64,000 nucleotides of DNA. It comes from Oegoconia quadripuncta. Taxonomy: Eukaryota; Arthropoda; Insecta; Lepidoptera; Autostichidae. A program made the translations under genes and the position numbers. The DNA lies in assembly GCA_949316235.1 (NCBI GenBank), contig OX438751.1, positions 7,960,413-8,024,412 of the forward strand, read 5' to 3'. The notes beneath the pieces are model-generated. The model had not been told where the DNA came from and did not search any database. It saw only the letters and a list, made by a program, of their open reading frames with translations. Positions 1-10,667 of the stretch are shown piece after piece. Every line of letters begins with the position of its first letter. The stretch's first letter is position 1.

Positions 1-258
1 TGCATATGACAAATAATCCAAAAGTAAATTTATCGTAACCCACAATATCACACTGCAAAGTTCTACTGAACTATGGTCAAGGTCGCCATACAAAGAAATG
101 TCTTGTTGTTTGGGTTATATTTAATCACCTAGAGATAAAGTCACTTTCGACATTAAATACAGGTTCATCCCATTGTGAACTTGTCATCCTGAGGACTAAG
201 AAAGAATCACTCTTGTGTAGGTATGTATGTGTGTGAACGCAATGGCGTAAATAAATAC

Positions 259-264
259 TTTATT
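259..264 (-). terminator. Probable polyadenylation signal of the small membrane-protein gene
   Basis: AATAAA on the minus strand, about 50 bp downstream of the proposed stop at 314-316. It supports exon 4 being terminal. Confidence 0.4.
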
Positions 265-313
265 GATAGATAAAATTGCAAGTATAAGATAAATCGATAA
301 GACATTATGTATC

Positions 314-3300
314 TTATAATTGCAATTTCACTCTTTGGAGTGATCCCTCATCAGCGTCGCTCTGTTCTCCACCGTCTATTGCACTCGTATATTTACATAG
401 TAATACTTAACTGATTCAGTATATTACATACTCACCTATAGCAAACAAAGCAGCAATGCCTTCTAAGTATTGCATTTGTGATATCAATATAATTGTTGGT
501 ACTAACGCCGCCAGAGCTGTAAGCAACGCGTAGAAATTGTAAAGTCGCAACATGGGAATGTCTTTCTGAAAGAGAAGCCACATCATAGATGTATCAGATG
601 TGCATAAAGAATGGGTTTATTGATTAGTGATTAAATACAATCAAAGAGAGAGTAGTTTCCGAACGTAAACCTTTAAGCATTTACTCTGTAGGCTACATGT
701 GTATTCTGATACAAGAACAAATAAAAATCGTACGTGTATATCGGACACGCATCAAATTCGGATTCTATATTGTGTAGGTAATAAGCAACATACACTTGAC
801 TTTCATGCAACCTTATAAATATTCGAATCAAGACTTATTTCAGAGACAACAGAATTAAGAAAATTTATTTCGTTGTCCATTATGTGTATTATATAATGTG
901 TCACACATGCATAAACCACCTAACATAGTCATCACTACTGTTGGGTAGGTATAATAGGTAAATATATGAATTTTAAGAATTAATTTAAAGGACCTGGTTG
1001 GTAAATTTCAAAACATTCAAATGTCATCGTGTGCCCACACACAGTTTATTAAAAATTATTAGTATTCTATGGGGGAGGCCCATGTTCAGTAGCTAATACA
1101 ATGATGTTTAAAAATTCTTAATAGTCTTTGAAGTATTACTTCATATACCTACCGGATGAATTTTTTTACCGTAAGGAAAAAATAGGGCATATTAGGTAAA
1201 TGAAATAGAAGTTATTGGCATAGGTAGTTTAATTAATTATTTTTTGTCAAAATCGCACGCGCCCGCGCTGCCGCCCGCCGGCCGGAGTTTGATATGCGAC
1301 TGGCGTGATTCTTAGGCCCGTATTATAGTAGATTGAGAACAGTCTTGTGACCGGTCTCAAGTAAACGTGTTGATTAATAAACCTAACTTGAGATCTGAAA
1401 AGCACGTGCATACTCAAGCAGTACTCTTGAGAGGTGTGCGTATTAATAAACGAAACTCAAGACTATCATTCATTCACCGCTGAGGTGAAAACTTGAGAAG
1501 TGATCTCAGCTGAGTAGACCTCAAGATTGGTTTATAAATTAGCACGGAGCTTGAGATAGCGTCAACTGCTTAAGACGCATCTCTGTTGATACAGCCTCAA
1601 GACTTGTATTTAGATTGGTTTATTAATACCCTTAGAGTTCCTATTCTGCGAAATTTATTTGGAACTCTTATTTTTTCCAAGTTTTCTTTATTTAATTTAA
1701 TGATGTAATTTTAATAGGCTACAAACGCGACCGTCAAATGACAAAATAATTATTCTATGATAGTTCTAAAAAAAAAAATTAAACTACCTATGCCAATACC
1801 TTCTATTTCATTTACCTAATATGCCCTATATTTTTCCTTACTGTAAAAAAAACTCATCCTGTATATACCCATCCTACATAATCCCTGAATAGCACGGTTT
1901 TGTCACGAAATACCGAAATATCATAAATATATGATTTATAAATGTATAGGTAGGTACTAAGAATCTTTTGGCAAGTTTAGATGATTGGTACTAAGTAAAC
2001 TCTAAATTAGAAAAAGTTGAAACTATCAAAGACTTAGGATTTGGAATCCTATTTATAATAAATATAAAGCTTCTTTTGAGACTTTTCAAAAGAAATTTCT
2101 TCCTGATGTTCACTACAAATGTTGTCGCAGTCGTTTTAATAAGTTACTTTGTGATCAACTTCTTGAAAAATATAAAATTCTTGATTTGGAATCAAGATTA
2201 GGCAATCAATGCTATTTTTTGATATCTACCACAATAAATATGCGTATACCGTGAAAAATGAATTTGCAACTATCATGAGTCGAATTTTCGGATTCGGTAG
2301 TAATTCGATTCGTGGATTAATAGAACTAAAATAACCCCTATCACCACCGGTAGAGTAATGTCACCGAAATAATGACCTTTCACCACCGGTGGAGTAAGCA
2401 TTAAAAAAACCCACACCGGACTCACCAGCACATAATATCGTTCAGTTCCAATTTATTGGAATGTCACCCAAAAATAGCCATCCTATCTTTGTACTTATCA
2501 ACACTGATGTCAAATGGCAAAAGGTAAATGTACCAACGACCCACCACTATCTAAATCTTGTTGTTATTATAATAAAGTGCATTATATTGCACATTGCAAT
2601 ATTTTGCGATGACGAATTTAATTACTATTATTATAGATTAATAGGCGAGTAGCAGATGCTGATGTGCCTATATTCAAGCTGGTGTATTGGTAAAGAAGAG
2701 GGAAACAGTCAAATTTTGTATTAAGAGCATTGTTAAACCTTGGATGAATAACAAACAAACAAACAAAATATTCTTTATTGTACAACAATAAGAAGCATAA
2801 AAAGAAATAAGAAAAAGGGGATAGTACAATTTGGCGGCCTTATCACTAAAAGCGCTATTGGCAAATGAAATAAATAGACAGATTATGCAAAGATCGACAA
2901 GTAGAAAACCGACATTGCTGCATTGAGCAGGAGAACTAACCTATGAAAACGAAAGAAATAGATTAATTATAGCTACTCTAATTGGAATACCTATGGCATA
3001 TTGACGACCGATTGGTGTAGTGGGTAGTGACCCTATCAGCGAAACCAAGGGTTGCGGGCTCGAATCCCGCGAAGGGTAAATGTTTGTGTGATGAATACGA
3101 ACATTTATTCCCGAGTCTAGGATGTTTATATAAATATTTATGTATGTTTATTCGTTATCTAGTATCCATAGCACAAGCTTTGCTTAGTTTGGGACTAGAT
3201 GAGTGTCGAAATATTTATTATTATTATTATTAACAGTCCTCAAGGTTTCAGAATTTGTTCTCTTTAAACCACTTGTCAACTCTATTTTTAAAACTTTTCA

Positions 3301-6300
3301 CGGAGGGGGCATCAACAGCCTCTTGAGGTAGCCAATTCCATATAATAGTAACAATAAATATTTCGGACACTTACAGCAATCATCTAGTCCCAACCTAAGC
3401 AAAGGCTATGGATACTAGATAACGGATAAACATATATAAATATTTATATAAATTTCCAAGACTCGGGAAAAAATGTACGTGTTCATCACACAAACATTTA
3501 CCCCTCGCGGGATTCGAACCCGCAACCGTTGGTTTCGCTGATAGGGTCACTACCCACTACACCAATTGGTCGTCAATATGCCATAGGTATTCCAATTAGA
3601 GTAGGTATAATTAATCTATTTCTTTCGTTTTCATAGGTAAGTTCTCCTGCTCAATGCAGCAGTATCGGTTTCCTACTTGTCGATCTTTGCATAATCTGTC
3701 TATTTATTTCATTTGCCAATAGCGCTGTTACTCATCCAAGGTTTAACAATGCTCTTAACTTTGCTGTTTTGGCGGCAGACTTAGATAAGATGGTGGTAGC
3801 TAACCAGGCGGGCATTTAAAATGCCCAACCACCCACCAAACCGAGTAACTAAACATGTACCCCGCTGGAGATCGAACCCGCGACCTCCGATTCGTAAACC
3901 CTATGTTGTTTATGAGCCCCGGAGGCGGCTAAAATATGATACTTTATGTAAAATGCCAGAGCACGTTTATGTACATTGATCAATAAAAGACCCTACCTTA
4001 AATCCGGCTACAAGAAGCAGAATGTTCAGAATGACTCCCATTCCCAATATCTCGAAGAGTACTGTTGAGGTGACACCTTCCAAAGCCGAATCGTTCCTCA
4101 CCAACGACTTCAGAGGGTCTGTCTTGACCACGAGACATGCTACAGCTACGGTGGAGAAGATCTGTAAGATTTTGTCAAAGAGAATATTATTTCATTATAT
4201 TAGCATCCTGCCTAATTCTAATAAATAGAAAATTGTAACCATAATAAAGACCAGATTCCGGAAACTAAATAGCTAGCTTTTTCTAACTTAAGAAATTGGG
4301 CGCCTATCTCACTTCAGTTACTAACTGCCGGTCAAAAATGTATATTGCTTTTTTTTTCTTTTTTTTTTATCCGCAACGGGTTAGCACTTGACCTTAATCA
4401 CACCTGATGTTCAGTGATGATGAGGCCGAAGGTGGTAGCGTACTGACCCGGAAACTCCATCTTATTTGGGGGACTGGTTATCTTATCCTTATAAGTTATT
4501 CCATATTTTATAATTTGATTTTATTTTTTTATGTTATATAATTTCGAACACAATGACATTGTTGACGAATAAATACAATACAATACAATCTCTGACAACC
4601 GGAACACAACTATGCAATTAACATTGCTGTTTGGCGGCAGATTTAGATAAGATGGTGGTAGCTAGCCAGGCGGACATTCAATATGCCCTACCACCAACCA
4701 AACCGAGTACTAAATATGTACCCCACTGGGAATCGAACCCGCGACCTCCGAAACGTAAACCCAATGTTGTTTACATTGAGCCACGGAGGCGGTTAGAGGC
4801 GGTTGCTTGCAAGACTTGTATGGACCGGGTCGTTCAAACATTATAACGGTAGTATGGAACCAATGGGAACTCAGTCACAACACCGACTTCGTTCGCGAAC
4901 AGTCGTATCAAATGCTGATTTATATTGTAAAAACCACAGAAGTGACCAAAACACATGCGAGTATCTTATAAGTATTACACATGGACTTATTATTTAAACA
5001 GGACTGATAACTATCAAAAGAATCATTTAGGAAAATGATCACTATGTCAACGCAATAAGGTATTAAATTGGATGCACCATACACAAAGGCAAATCCGAGC
5101 CGAGAGAGATAGAAATAACGGAGGCCGTGTGTCTCGTTCTTACATCTTGCCAGCAAAAAAAATGATTATGATCAACAGTTTTGGCTACTCAAAAATTCCA
5201 TTGAAACACTTATATTTTTATGTTATTTTAACAATTATAAATAAACAAATAACATTCGCATTAATTTCTTTTCATATATTCTTAAATCAAACAGAAAACA
5301 TACATTTTTATTTCGATTTTGTTATTTTTATGGTAACCCTGAAAAGCATGTCATGTCATGGCGGTTCGGTGTGATTTTGAATTTTCTTTGCATTAAAAGT
5401 TTTTTAAAGTATTTGTTATATTATAACAAGTAAAAGGAGTAAAATGGTGAAAAAGTGTTGCGTTTATACTTGCCCAAGTGAATCCTATGGTGGTTGCAAC
5501 ATATCTTTCCACAGGTAAGCTAAAAATAATATTTTTGTAAATCAAAGAAGTAGGATGCCCATGAATTCTTGAAATGAGTCGAAATATGTGAAATATGTGT
5601 GATTGATTAGGGTCCTGACTGTTGTACTATTATTGCAGTTTCCCAAAAAATGAAGAAATTCGAAATAAATGGCTCACGCCGGCTAATGTCAAAACGCCAA
5701 AGTTTTTTGACAAATATTTTATTACAACATTTGTCCCAAGTAACAAATATATTGTGGTCACCCTGTTAGACAGAGACAAACGGCCTCTACGTTACACATC
5801 CTGCTCGGCTCGTTTTTCAGCGGCGAGTACTCAGTCCTGTTTAAATAATAAGTCCATGGTATTACAAACATAATGTATTACTCGTGAAACTCCTATTTTT
5901 AAGATATATTTTAATGAATTTAATAAATGATGATGTGCATGTTATAAATATTTAATTGAATTGACATTTGATAATCTAGTCCTATATTGAATTCAATTTC
6001 AAATGTATAATTCTAAACATTTGCATGCTGTTTCCGGTTGAATACAATTGTACACAACTTGTTACTGAAATACTAATATCTGTGACTTACTGTATTCATG
6101 GCAAATAAATGATTCTGATTCTGATTCTGATTCCTATTTTTAAGCAATAATGTTGTAAGCAGAGACTAAAAAAAATCTATTTGTTCTCGAGGATTCTAAG
6201 AGATGGCGCTATTTTATTTACTAAGAAAAGCGCGAAAAAGATTTATTCGCGTGACCATATCCATAGTTTATAAACCAATGGATAAATATATTTATAAAAG

Positions 6301-8759
6301 GATAGCAGTAATACTCAGATTTGTAATTACTAATATGATCATACTTCCAGATTTAAACGGGGCAGTTCCGTTTTTCGGTAATCAGCCCCGTTGCCCCAAT
6401 AAATGATGGAGAAATTCGACTTTTTCACAAAGTGTTACTGGAACGCTGAAGCTCGTTGGAATATCCAGTTCAAATCAACAACTTCACTGCTGACGACCGA
6501 TTTGTATAGTCGGTAGCGAGCCTGCCTTCGGAAACAACGTTTCGAATCCCGCTAACCGTGTTGTGTATGATTACGAACATTTATTCCCGAGTTATAGATG
6601 TTTAAATGAATATTTATTTTGTTTATCCGTGATTAGCTTCCATAGTGCAAGTTTTGCTTAGATTGGGACTGGATAAATTGATGAATGTGTCCGAAATATT
6701 TCTTTTATTTTTATAGTGGATGAGATTTCTTACCGTACCTAAAAAAAAAAAAAAATGTTAGTTGAGTGAAGTGAAGGTATTGGCATAGGTAGTTTATGTT
6801 TTTTTTTTTTCAAAACAATCGTAGAATAAAGCGTTGGTTGTGTCATTTGACGGTCGCGTTAGTAGCCTATTCCACATAATTACATCTTTAAATTAAATAA
6901 ATAAAAAAAACTTGGAGAAAATATGAATACTTACCAAATAAATTTCGCATGATAGGGACCCTGCGAATCACGCCAGTTGCATATCAATATAAACCGGGCG
7001 CGTGCGATTTTGAAAAAAAAAATAAACTACATAATATGAATATCGTTCGGGTAAAATAATTTACCTACTTAAAAGTAATCAGTCTAGTTTTTTTTTAAGA
7101 ATGATTTTATTGATAATTCTTGATGATGTTGACATTTTGTAATTAAAATTTCTTTGTAACGAAATTTTTTTATAGATATACCGGATGAGTTTTTTTACTA
7201 TAAGGAAAAAATAGGGCGGGCATATTAGGTAAGTAAGTGAAATACAAGTTGTATTTCTTACTTTTAAGTAGGTAAATTATTTTACCCAAACGATATTCAT
7301 ATTCGGAAAAAACTTTTACGTTTTGTATTTGGTTTTCGTTAAATTCTAGATATTTTTTAAAACCTTAAAGTTCGTTTTTATGCACAAAATCACAACCAAA
7401 CAATCCACTATTTCTATACCTATTCATTCCATTCTACACCCCTAACGACTTCAACCCTGTCTCAACCATGAAAGTAGGTATGGATAAAACTGGAGATACA
7501 AAAGTACTCTGTGAACTGGAGGCAACACTACACATACCTAAGTGAAGACAAAAAATTATTTTGACCTTGACAGACCTTTCCCATACAAATCTCGCACACT
7601 TTGGTCTCCCCCCTCTCTGTCCTTGCGATTGTTTTAGGTACGTGTCAAATTATCCGGACTTCATGGTCTCTACACCACAGCCAACAAGGCATCATGAATT
7701 TAAAATGCCTAGTATATTATATCAAGTAAACAGAGTCCGGGCTTTGGGCTCTCGGCGAGTGAAGTTGCATTTTTCTTTATAATTCTTATAATTTGTGCAT
7801 TCTTACTTTTGAAGCTTAATAATGGCAGAATATTGTGCAGCTAAACATTAGTGTTGGTGTAAAGGTGAAAGGAAGTATAAATTAAAGTGCGTAACGGAGC
7901 TTTCGGGTTCCCTCAAGAAGCCGCCAAAATCTTTTGTAAAGCATTCTGCCACTTTACTGAAGAATGACTTGACCGTGACTAGACTCTGTATACGCCAAGT
8001 ATACGACGAATTACTTGTTTTGACTGAGACTGACTTATAAACTGAAGAAATAAGAGAAATAAAAATTTTCACTCGAAACTGGCAGTAATGTCCCTCGACA
8101 GTGAGGTTGACTGGTTGCCATCCTCAAAAATAAGAAGAAGAAGAAACAGAGTCCGAAATGGCTTTTTGGCGGGAACTCGGCGAGTGAAGTAGCATTTTTC
8201 TTTATAAGTCTTAAAATTTGTGCATTCTAACTTTTGAAGCTTAATAATGGCAGAATATTGTGCAGCAAACGTTAGTGTTGGTGTACAGGTGAAGGGAAGT
8301 GTAAATTAAAGTGCGTAACGGAGCTTTCGGGTTCCCACAAGAAGCCGCCAAAATCTTTTGTAAAGCATTCTGCCACTTTACTGAAGAATGACTTGACCGT
8401 GACTAGACTCTGTATACGACGAATTACTTGTTTTGATTGAGACTGACCTATAAACTGAAGAAATAAGATAAATAAAAATTTTCACTCGAAACTGGCAGTA
8501 ATGTCCCTCGACAATGAGGTTGACTGGTTGCCATCCTCAAAAATAAGAAGAAGAAGAAGAGTCCGAAATATGAACATCTCTAGGTATTTATCGAACCAAT
8601 GACCTCCGTATTTGTAACCTGACGTTATAAACATCTCAAAGCAGAAATCTTTTGTGTAAGTACAGTACTTACCAAGTTAATATATCCAAACAAGATGATT
8701 CCCCATCGCAATGGACAACAAAAACAACACCTGTTTACCTCTAACACTTTAATATGCAT
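314..8759 (-). CDS. Small multi-pass membrane protein, four exons, about 147 aa, family not recognised
   Basis: Assembled from splice sites; no exon is a long ORF. Exon 1 is 8673-8759 (Met codon 8757-8759, donor GTAAGT), exon 2 is 3997-4161, exon 3 is 436-565 (donor GTGAGT), exon 4 is 314-375 (stop TAA at 314-316). Phases join cleanly (0, 0, 1). The N-terminus is Cys-rich (motif RCCFCCPLRWG near residues 10-20) and runs into a hydrophobic segment spanning the exon 1/2 junction. A second hydrophobic stretch lies near residues 63-83 and a third near 92-112, followed by a short charged tail ending in VKLQL. This looks like a small insect membrane protein with three or four spans; no function is claimed. 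An AATAAA lies about 50 bp past the stop. Introns are long (4.5 and 3.4 kb) and full of transposons. Exons 1-3 are well supported. The exon 4 acceptor has a poor pyrimidine tract and is the weakest part. Confidence 0.68.
1149..1864. mobile_element. MITE-like element with about 80-bp inverted ends (family M1, copy 1)
   Basis: The segment 1151-1231 is repeated as its reverse complement at 1781-1860; the outer ends read TACCGGATGA and TCATCCTGTA. The interior contains a GC-rich patch (1255-1290) and is split by another element at about 1315-1640. A second copy in opposite orientation without that insertion lies near 6730-7070. There is no coding capacity, so this is a non-autonomous DNA transposon. 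It lies in intron 2 of the membrane-protein gene. Confidence 0.6.
1315..1640. mobile_element. MITE nested inside M1 (GCCCGTATTA family, long form)
   Basis: The insert begins GCCCGTATTA and ends near TTATTAATACCC. It interrupts the M1 copy between TTAG and a repeated TTAG; the uninterrupted M1 copy near 6945-6975 lacks it. The interior is rich in CTCAAG/CTTGAG motifs on both strands. A closely related copy lies at 54703-55010. Confidence 0.5.
2040..2240 (+). pseudogene. Non-LTR retrotransposon ORF2 C-terminal fragment
   Basis: Translation from about 2047 gives a stop-free stretch starting WNPIYNKYKASFETFQKKFL. This is the pattern just after the reverse-transcriptase core of Jockey/CR1-type LINEs (tryptophan, then a Phe-x-x-x-Gln-(K/R)-(K/R)-Phe helix). 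It lacks a start codon and the RT catalytic core. It is a fossil inside intron 2. Confidence 0.5.
2749..2852 (-). repeat. LINE 3' tail (GCGATAAGGCCGCC family)
   Basis: Read on the minus strand, a CGCTTTTAGTGATAAGGCCG block is followed by an AT-rich stretch with TTGTACAATAAAG and a terminal TTTGTTTGTTTG. The same 3' tail recurs at about 37990, 45545 and 32700. It interrupts the left arm of the inverted duplication at 2731-3760, so it inserted after that duplication formed. Confidence 0.5.
3003..3232 (+). repeat. tRNA-derived SINE (family A), plus orientation
   Basis: The head GACGACCGATTGGTGTAG is followed by a tRNA-like body with a B-box-like GCTCGAATCCCGC. The body carries the conserved ATTCCCGAGTCTAGGATG block, and the element ends in a (TTA)n tail. 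This is a SINE rather than a tRNA gene: the 3' half does not fold as a tRNA and several copies exist (3352-3576, 6492-6716). Confidence 0.6.
3352..3576 (-). repeat. tRNA-derived SINE (family A), minus orientation
   Basis: Reverse-complement copy of the SINE at 3003-3232, with the B-box read as GGGATTCGAACCCGC on the plus strand. It is the core of the right arm of the inverted duplication. Confidence 0.6.
3772..3930 (-). repeat. SINE family B head fragment
   Basis: On the minus strand the tRNA-like head reads GCCTCCGGGGCTC, then a B-box-like GGGTTCGATCTCC, then GGCATTTTAAATGCCC and ACCATCTTATCTAAGTCTGC. The 3' half and poly(A) tail are absent. Confidence 0.5.
4361..4794 (-). repeat. SINE family B, full length, split by another retroelement tail
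   Basis: Minus orientation: the head at 4794 starts CCGCCTCCGTGGCTC and the 3' end near 4361 is AACCCGTTGCGGAT plus poly(A). Relative to the copy at 11741-12054, about 95 bp at 4495-4590 is extra. The extra sequence ends in AATAAATACAATACAATAC, a retroelement tail that jumped into the SINE. Confidence 0.55.
4980..5858 (+). mobile_element. Non-autonomous P-like DNA transposon, 879 bp (copy 1)
   Basis: The element is flanked by the 8-bp direct repeat GTATTACA (4972-4979 and 5859-5866). Its termini are 28-bp perfect inverted repeats beginning CATGGACTTATTATTTAAAC. Subterminal regions are also imperfect inverted repeats (CGAGCCGAG...GAGGCCGT). Inside, a THAP-like exon with donor and second exon is encoded (5444-5865). 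An 8-bp target duplication, CA...TG ends and a THAP domain together point to the P superfamily; hAT also makes 8-bp duplications but does not normally carry THAP. A nearly identical 879-bp copy sits inverted at 35974-36852. It has no catalytic transposase region, so it must be mobilised in trans. Confidence 0.8.
5444..5865 (+). pseudogene. Truncated THAP-type transposase exons inside the P-like element
   Basis: Exon 1 (5444-5514) starts MVKKCCVYTCPSES and reads to a GTAAGC donor. Exon 2 begins at 5639 after TTATTGCAG and continues in phase, FPKNEEIRNKWL. The Cys-x4-Cys start, the Phe-His-x-Phe-Pro box and the conserved Trp match the N-terminal half of a THAP zinc finger. The second half (a Cys-x2-His pair and the AVPTIF-type box) is missing. 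Instead the frame runs into sequence that joins the right terminal repeat, and the stop lies outside the element. This fits an internally deleted transposase gene. Confidence 0.6.
6492..6716 (+). repeat. tRNA-derived SINE (family A), diverged copy
   Basis: It starts GACGACCGATTTGTATAGTC and carries TTTCGAATCCCGC as the B-box. It retains the ATTCCCGAG and TTGGGACTGG landmarks and ends in a T-rich tail. It is more diverged than the pair at 3003-3576. Confidence 0.5.
6730..7310. mobile_element. M1 MITE copy 2 plus a second M1-type end and hairpin
   Basis: Positions 6770-7030 are the reverse complement of the M1 interior (GACGGTCGCGTTAGTAGCC, CTTGGAGAAAATATGAATAC, GGGCGCGTGCGATTTTG). From about 7186 another M1-type end occurs (ACCGGATGAGTTTTTTTAC). 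Blocks at about 7038-7078 and 7258-7303 are inverted copies of each other (TTTACCTACTTAAAAGTAA and its complement). Confidence 0.45.
7730..8565 (+). repeat. Tandem pair of about 415-bp dispersed repeat C
   Basis: Two head-to-tail copies (about 7730-8148 and 8149-8565) share the blocks GCTTAATAATGGCAGAATAT, AAGCCGCCAAAATCTTTTG and AAATAAGAAGAAGAAG. The second lacks a short CCAAGTATAC duplication. Related copies in opposite orientation lie at 35490-35895 and 54630-55080. No protein was recognised. Confidence 0.55.
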
Positions 8760-10660
8760 GTCTCACTCGAATATAGTTTATTTTTATTAATACGAGAGGT
8801 AACTGCGATTGACGTCTTCACAAGAACTGTGATGTACAAATAAAAGAATATTTAAAAAAATACTAAGTCCTTCTGGGATGTGCACACATAGGTACAAATT
8901 ATGTGCAAACATAAACATCTTTATAAGATAACAAATTACGTGGTATCTGCTGTATGTTATTTATTGCTATTTACCTATGACATCTTTTAACAATGTCAAC
9001 ATTAATTAATTAGTTTATTGACTTGTGATTATTGATATATCCAAAATAAAACTTATATTGTAGGAATCACGCATTACATATCTCAACTTTTTAACCCGAT
9101 CGAAATGGCAACATCATCTCATCCATTGCTGGATATAAGCAACGACGGATCCAAGAGGGGGGGAGGGCTAGATCGACCACTGGTAATATTTCTAAGATTT
9201 CTGCAAATTCTTTATTGTACACAACATTACAGAAATATACACCAAAAAACGAAACAGCATATTTTTCTTGGATTTTTCCAAAAAACATTCAGTCGGTAAA
9301 AACAATAAACATTCAGTCGGTATAAATTGTTTTTACCGAATGCTTAACTTAACAAATTGTACTTTGGTTCGTTTTTTAAGTATGTTAGATTATGTTTATT
9401 TACCTAGCTACAGAAATAATTTACGTGTAGGTACGTAAATTATTTATGTAGCTAGGTAAATGAACTAAATAAAAACAATAAATAATTTACGTACCTACTT
9501 ACAATATTTACAAAACTTTATATGGAAAATTTAGAATACACGAGAGTAATCTCTCTTCCTCTCTCTCTTATATCATTCAGATAAGCCGAACAAACTGTGT
9601 TAGATATCTCCGAAAATGCTTAACCGACTTTCAGTTTAATCTTCAATATAAAAAAAATAAGTTATTGTAAATCCCTGGAAGACTATGATATCAATCAAAT
9701 ACATTAAAAATACTCTGTTAAAAGCTTCGTAACGGCCTAACCGATTTTCATCACTCATAAATGAGATACACTCGGACAAAATATGAACTTACTTAATATG
9801 ATGGCTGGGGCCCCACATAAATATGTTACTCCTCTGACTCAAAAGTTGGATGGAATATAAGCTGACATCCCAAACGGTCCACCAGCACATGGTCACCTTG
9901 TTATTCGATAAACTTTCTTCTCCAACAGTTACCTATAGAAAGAAAGAAACTGTTTATTCGCCACTTCGTCAGATCTGCAAACAAAACACTCAGAAAAGGT
10001 GTCGCAGCAGGGAAAGGGAAACGACTCAGCTATATGCTGAGCTTATAAGATATAGACCAGGGGATTGATCTTTGATATCACCAGTGATCTTGAAAGCAGT
10101 GATGACAAAAATATCGCCGTTATGTACGCACGATCCCGAACTCGAAATCACTATTTTGGACAAGTTGTATTTTTGTTTTGTGTGATTTTGCACATCCTGA
10201 CTACCAACATTTTCTTGCCAAGCAGGTATCCACTGCCGGTTATTTTTTAACTAAGGGACATTACACTAAAGTAAATGATCATGAATCAATGTCACGTGTG
10301 CACTTCGGTATATTTCGAATGTAAACCGTGGATGTTGTTTCAAGTATAATTTTTTTTATATATTTATATGTATATGTTTGTATACCTGGATAATAAACAT
10401 AACAATGTTTAGCTCCTCGAGAGTTTTCTAAATCTTCAGTTTATGTTATGGCGACACAATATGGCTTTTATTCAACGCCATCGGCCGAGACTGTGGGCAC
10501 TTTAAAAAAAAAATTTCATCTTGAAAAGCCCTCATTATAAGCTTGCTAGGGTATTGCGTCAAAACAGCTAAAAAATTCGTTAATTAAAGAAATATTTGTT
10601 GTTAAATGTATTTCCCGAAACATGTTTTACAGAACTCATCTATTTATTTATCACATCAAC
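8760..10660. other. Intergenic DNA, no gene recognised
   Basis: AT-rich sequence upstream of the small membrane-protein gene. Short ORFs on both strands around 9091-9299 and 9850-10250 have no recognisable motif and no splice context, and are treated as chance. A hairpin lies at 9398-9461. Confidence 0.4.
9398..9461. repeat. Near-perfect hairpin
   Basis: The left arm ATTTACCTAGCTAC... pairs with ...GTAGCTAGGTAAAT on the right, with arms of about 29 bp around a very short loop and one or two mismatches. It may be the core of a MITE remnant. Confidence 0.5.
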
Positions 10661-10667
10661 CTTTTTG

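Larger units (their letters stand above)
2731..3760. repeat. Inverted duplication of a SINE plus flanking DNA
   Basis: The left arm (about 2731-3232) is the reverse complement of the right arm (about 3352-3760), separated by roughly 120 bp. Identity extends through the SINE and about 170 bp of unique-looking flank (landmarks CAAAGATCGACAAGTAG left, CTACTTGTCGATCTTTG right). The left arm alone carries the LINE tail at 2749-2852. Confidence 0.6.

Noticed and set aside
3003..3076. Possible tRNA gene (A- and B-box-like sequence)
   Set aside because: The 3' half does not form a tRNA; the sequence continues into a conserved SINE body and recurs at several loci.
5072..5374. 100-aa ORF repeated identically at 36458-36760
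   Set aside because: It is identical only because both lie inside the two copies of the P-like element. It precedes the THAP exon start and looks non-coding.
9091..9299. Overlapping ORFs on both strands
   Set aside because: Short and motif-free, with no splice sites that join to neighbouring exons.
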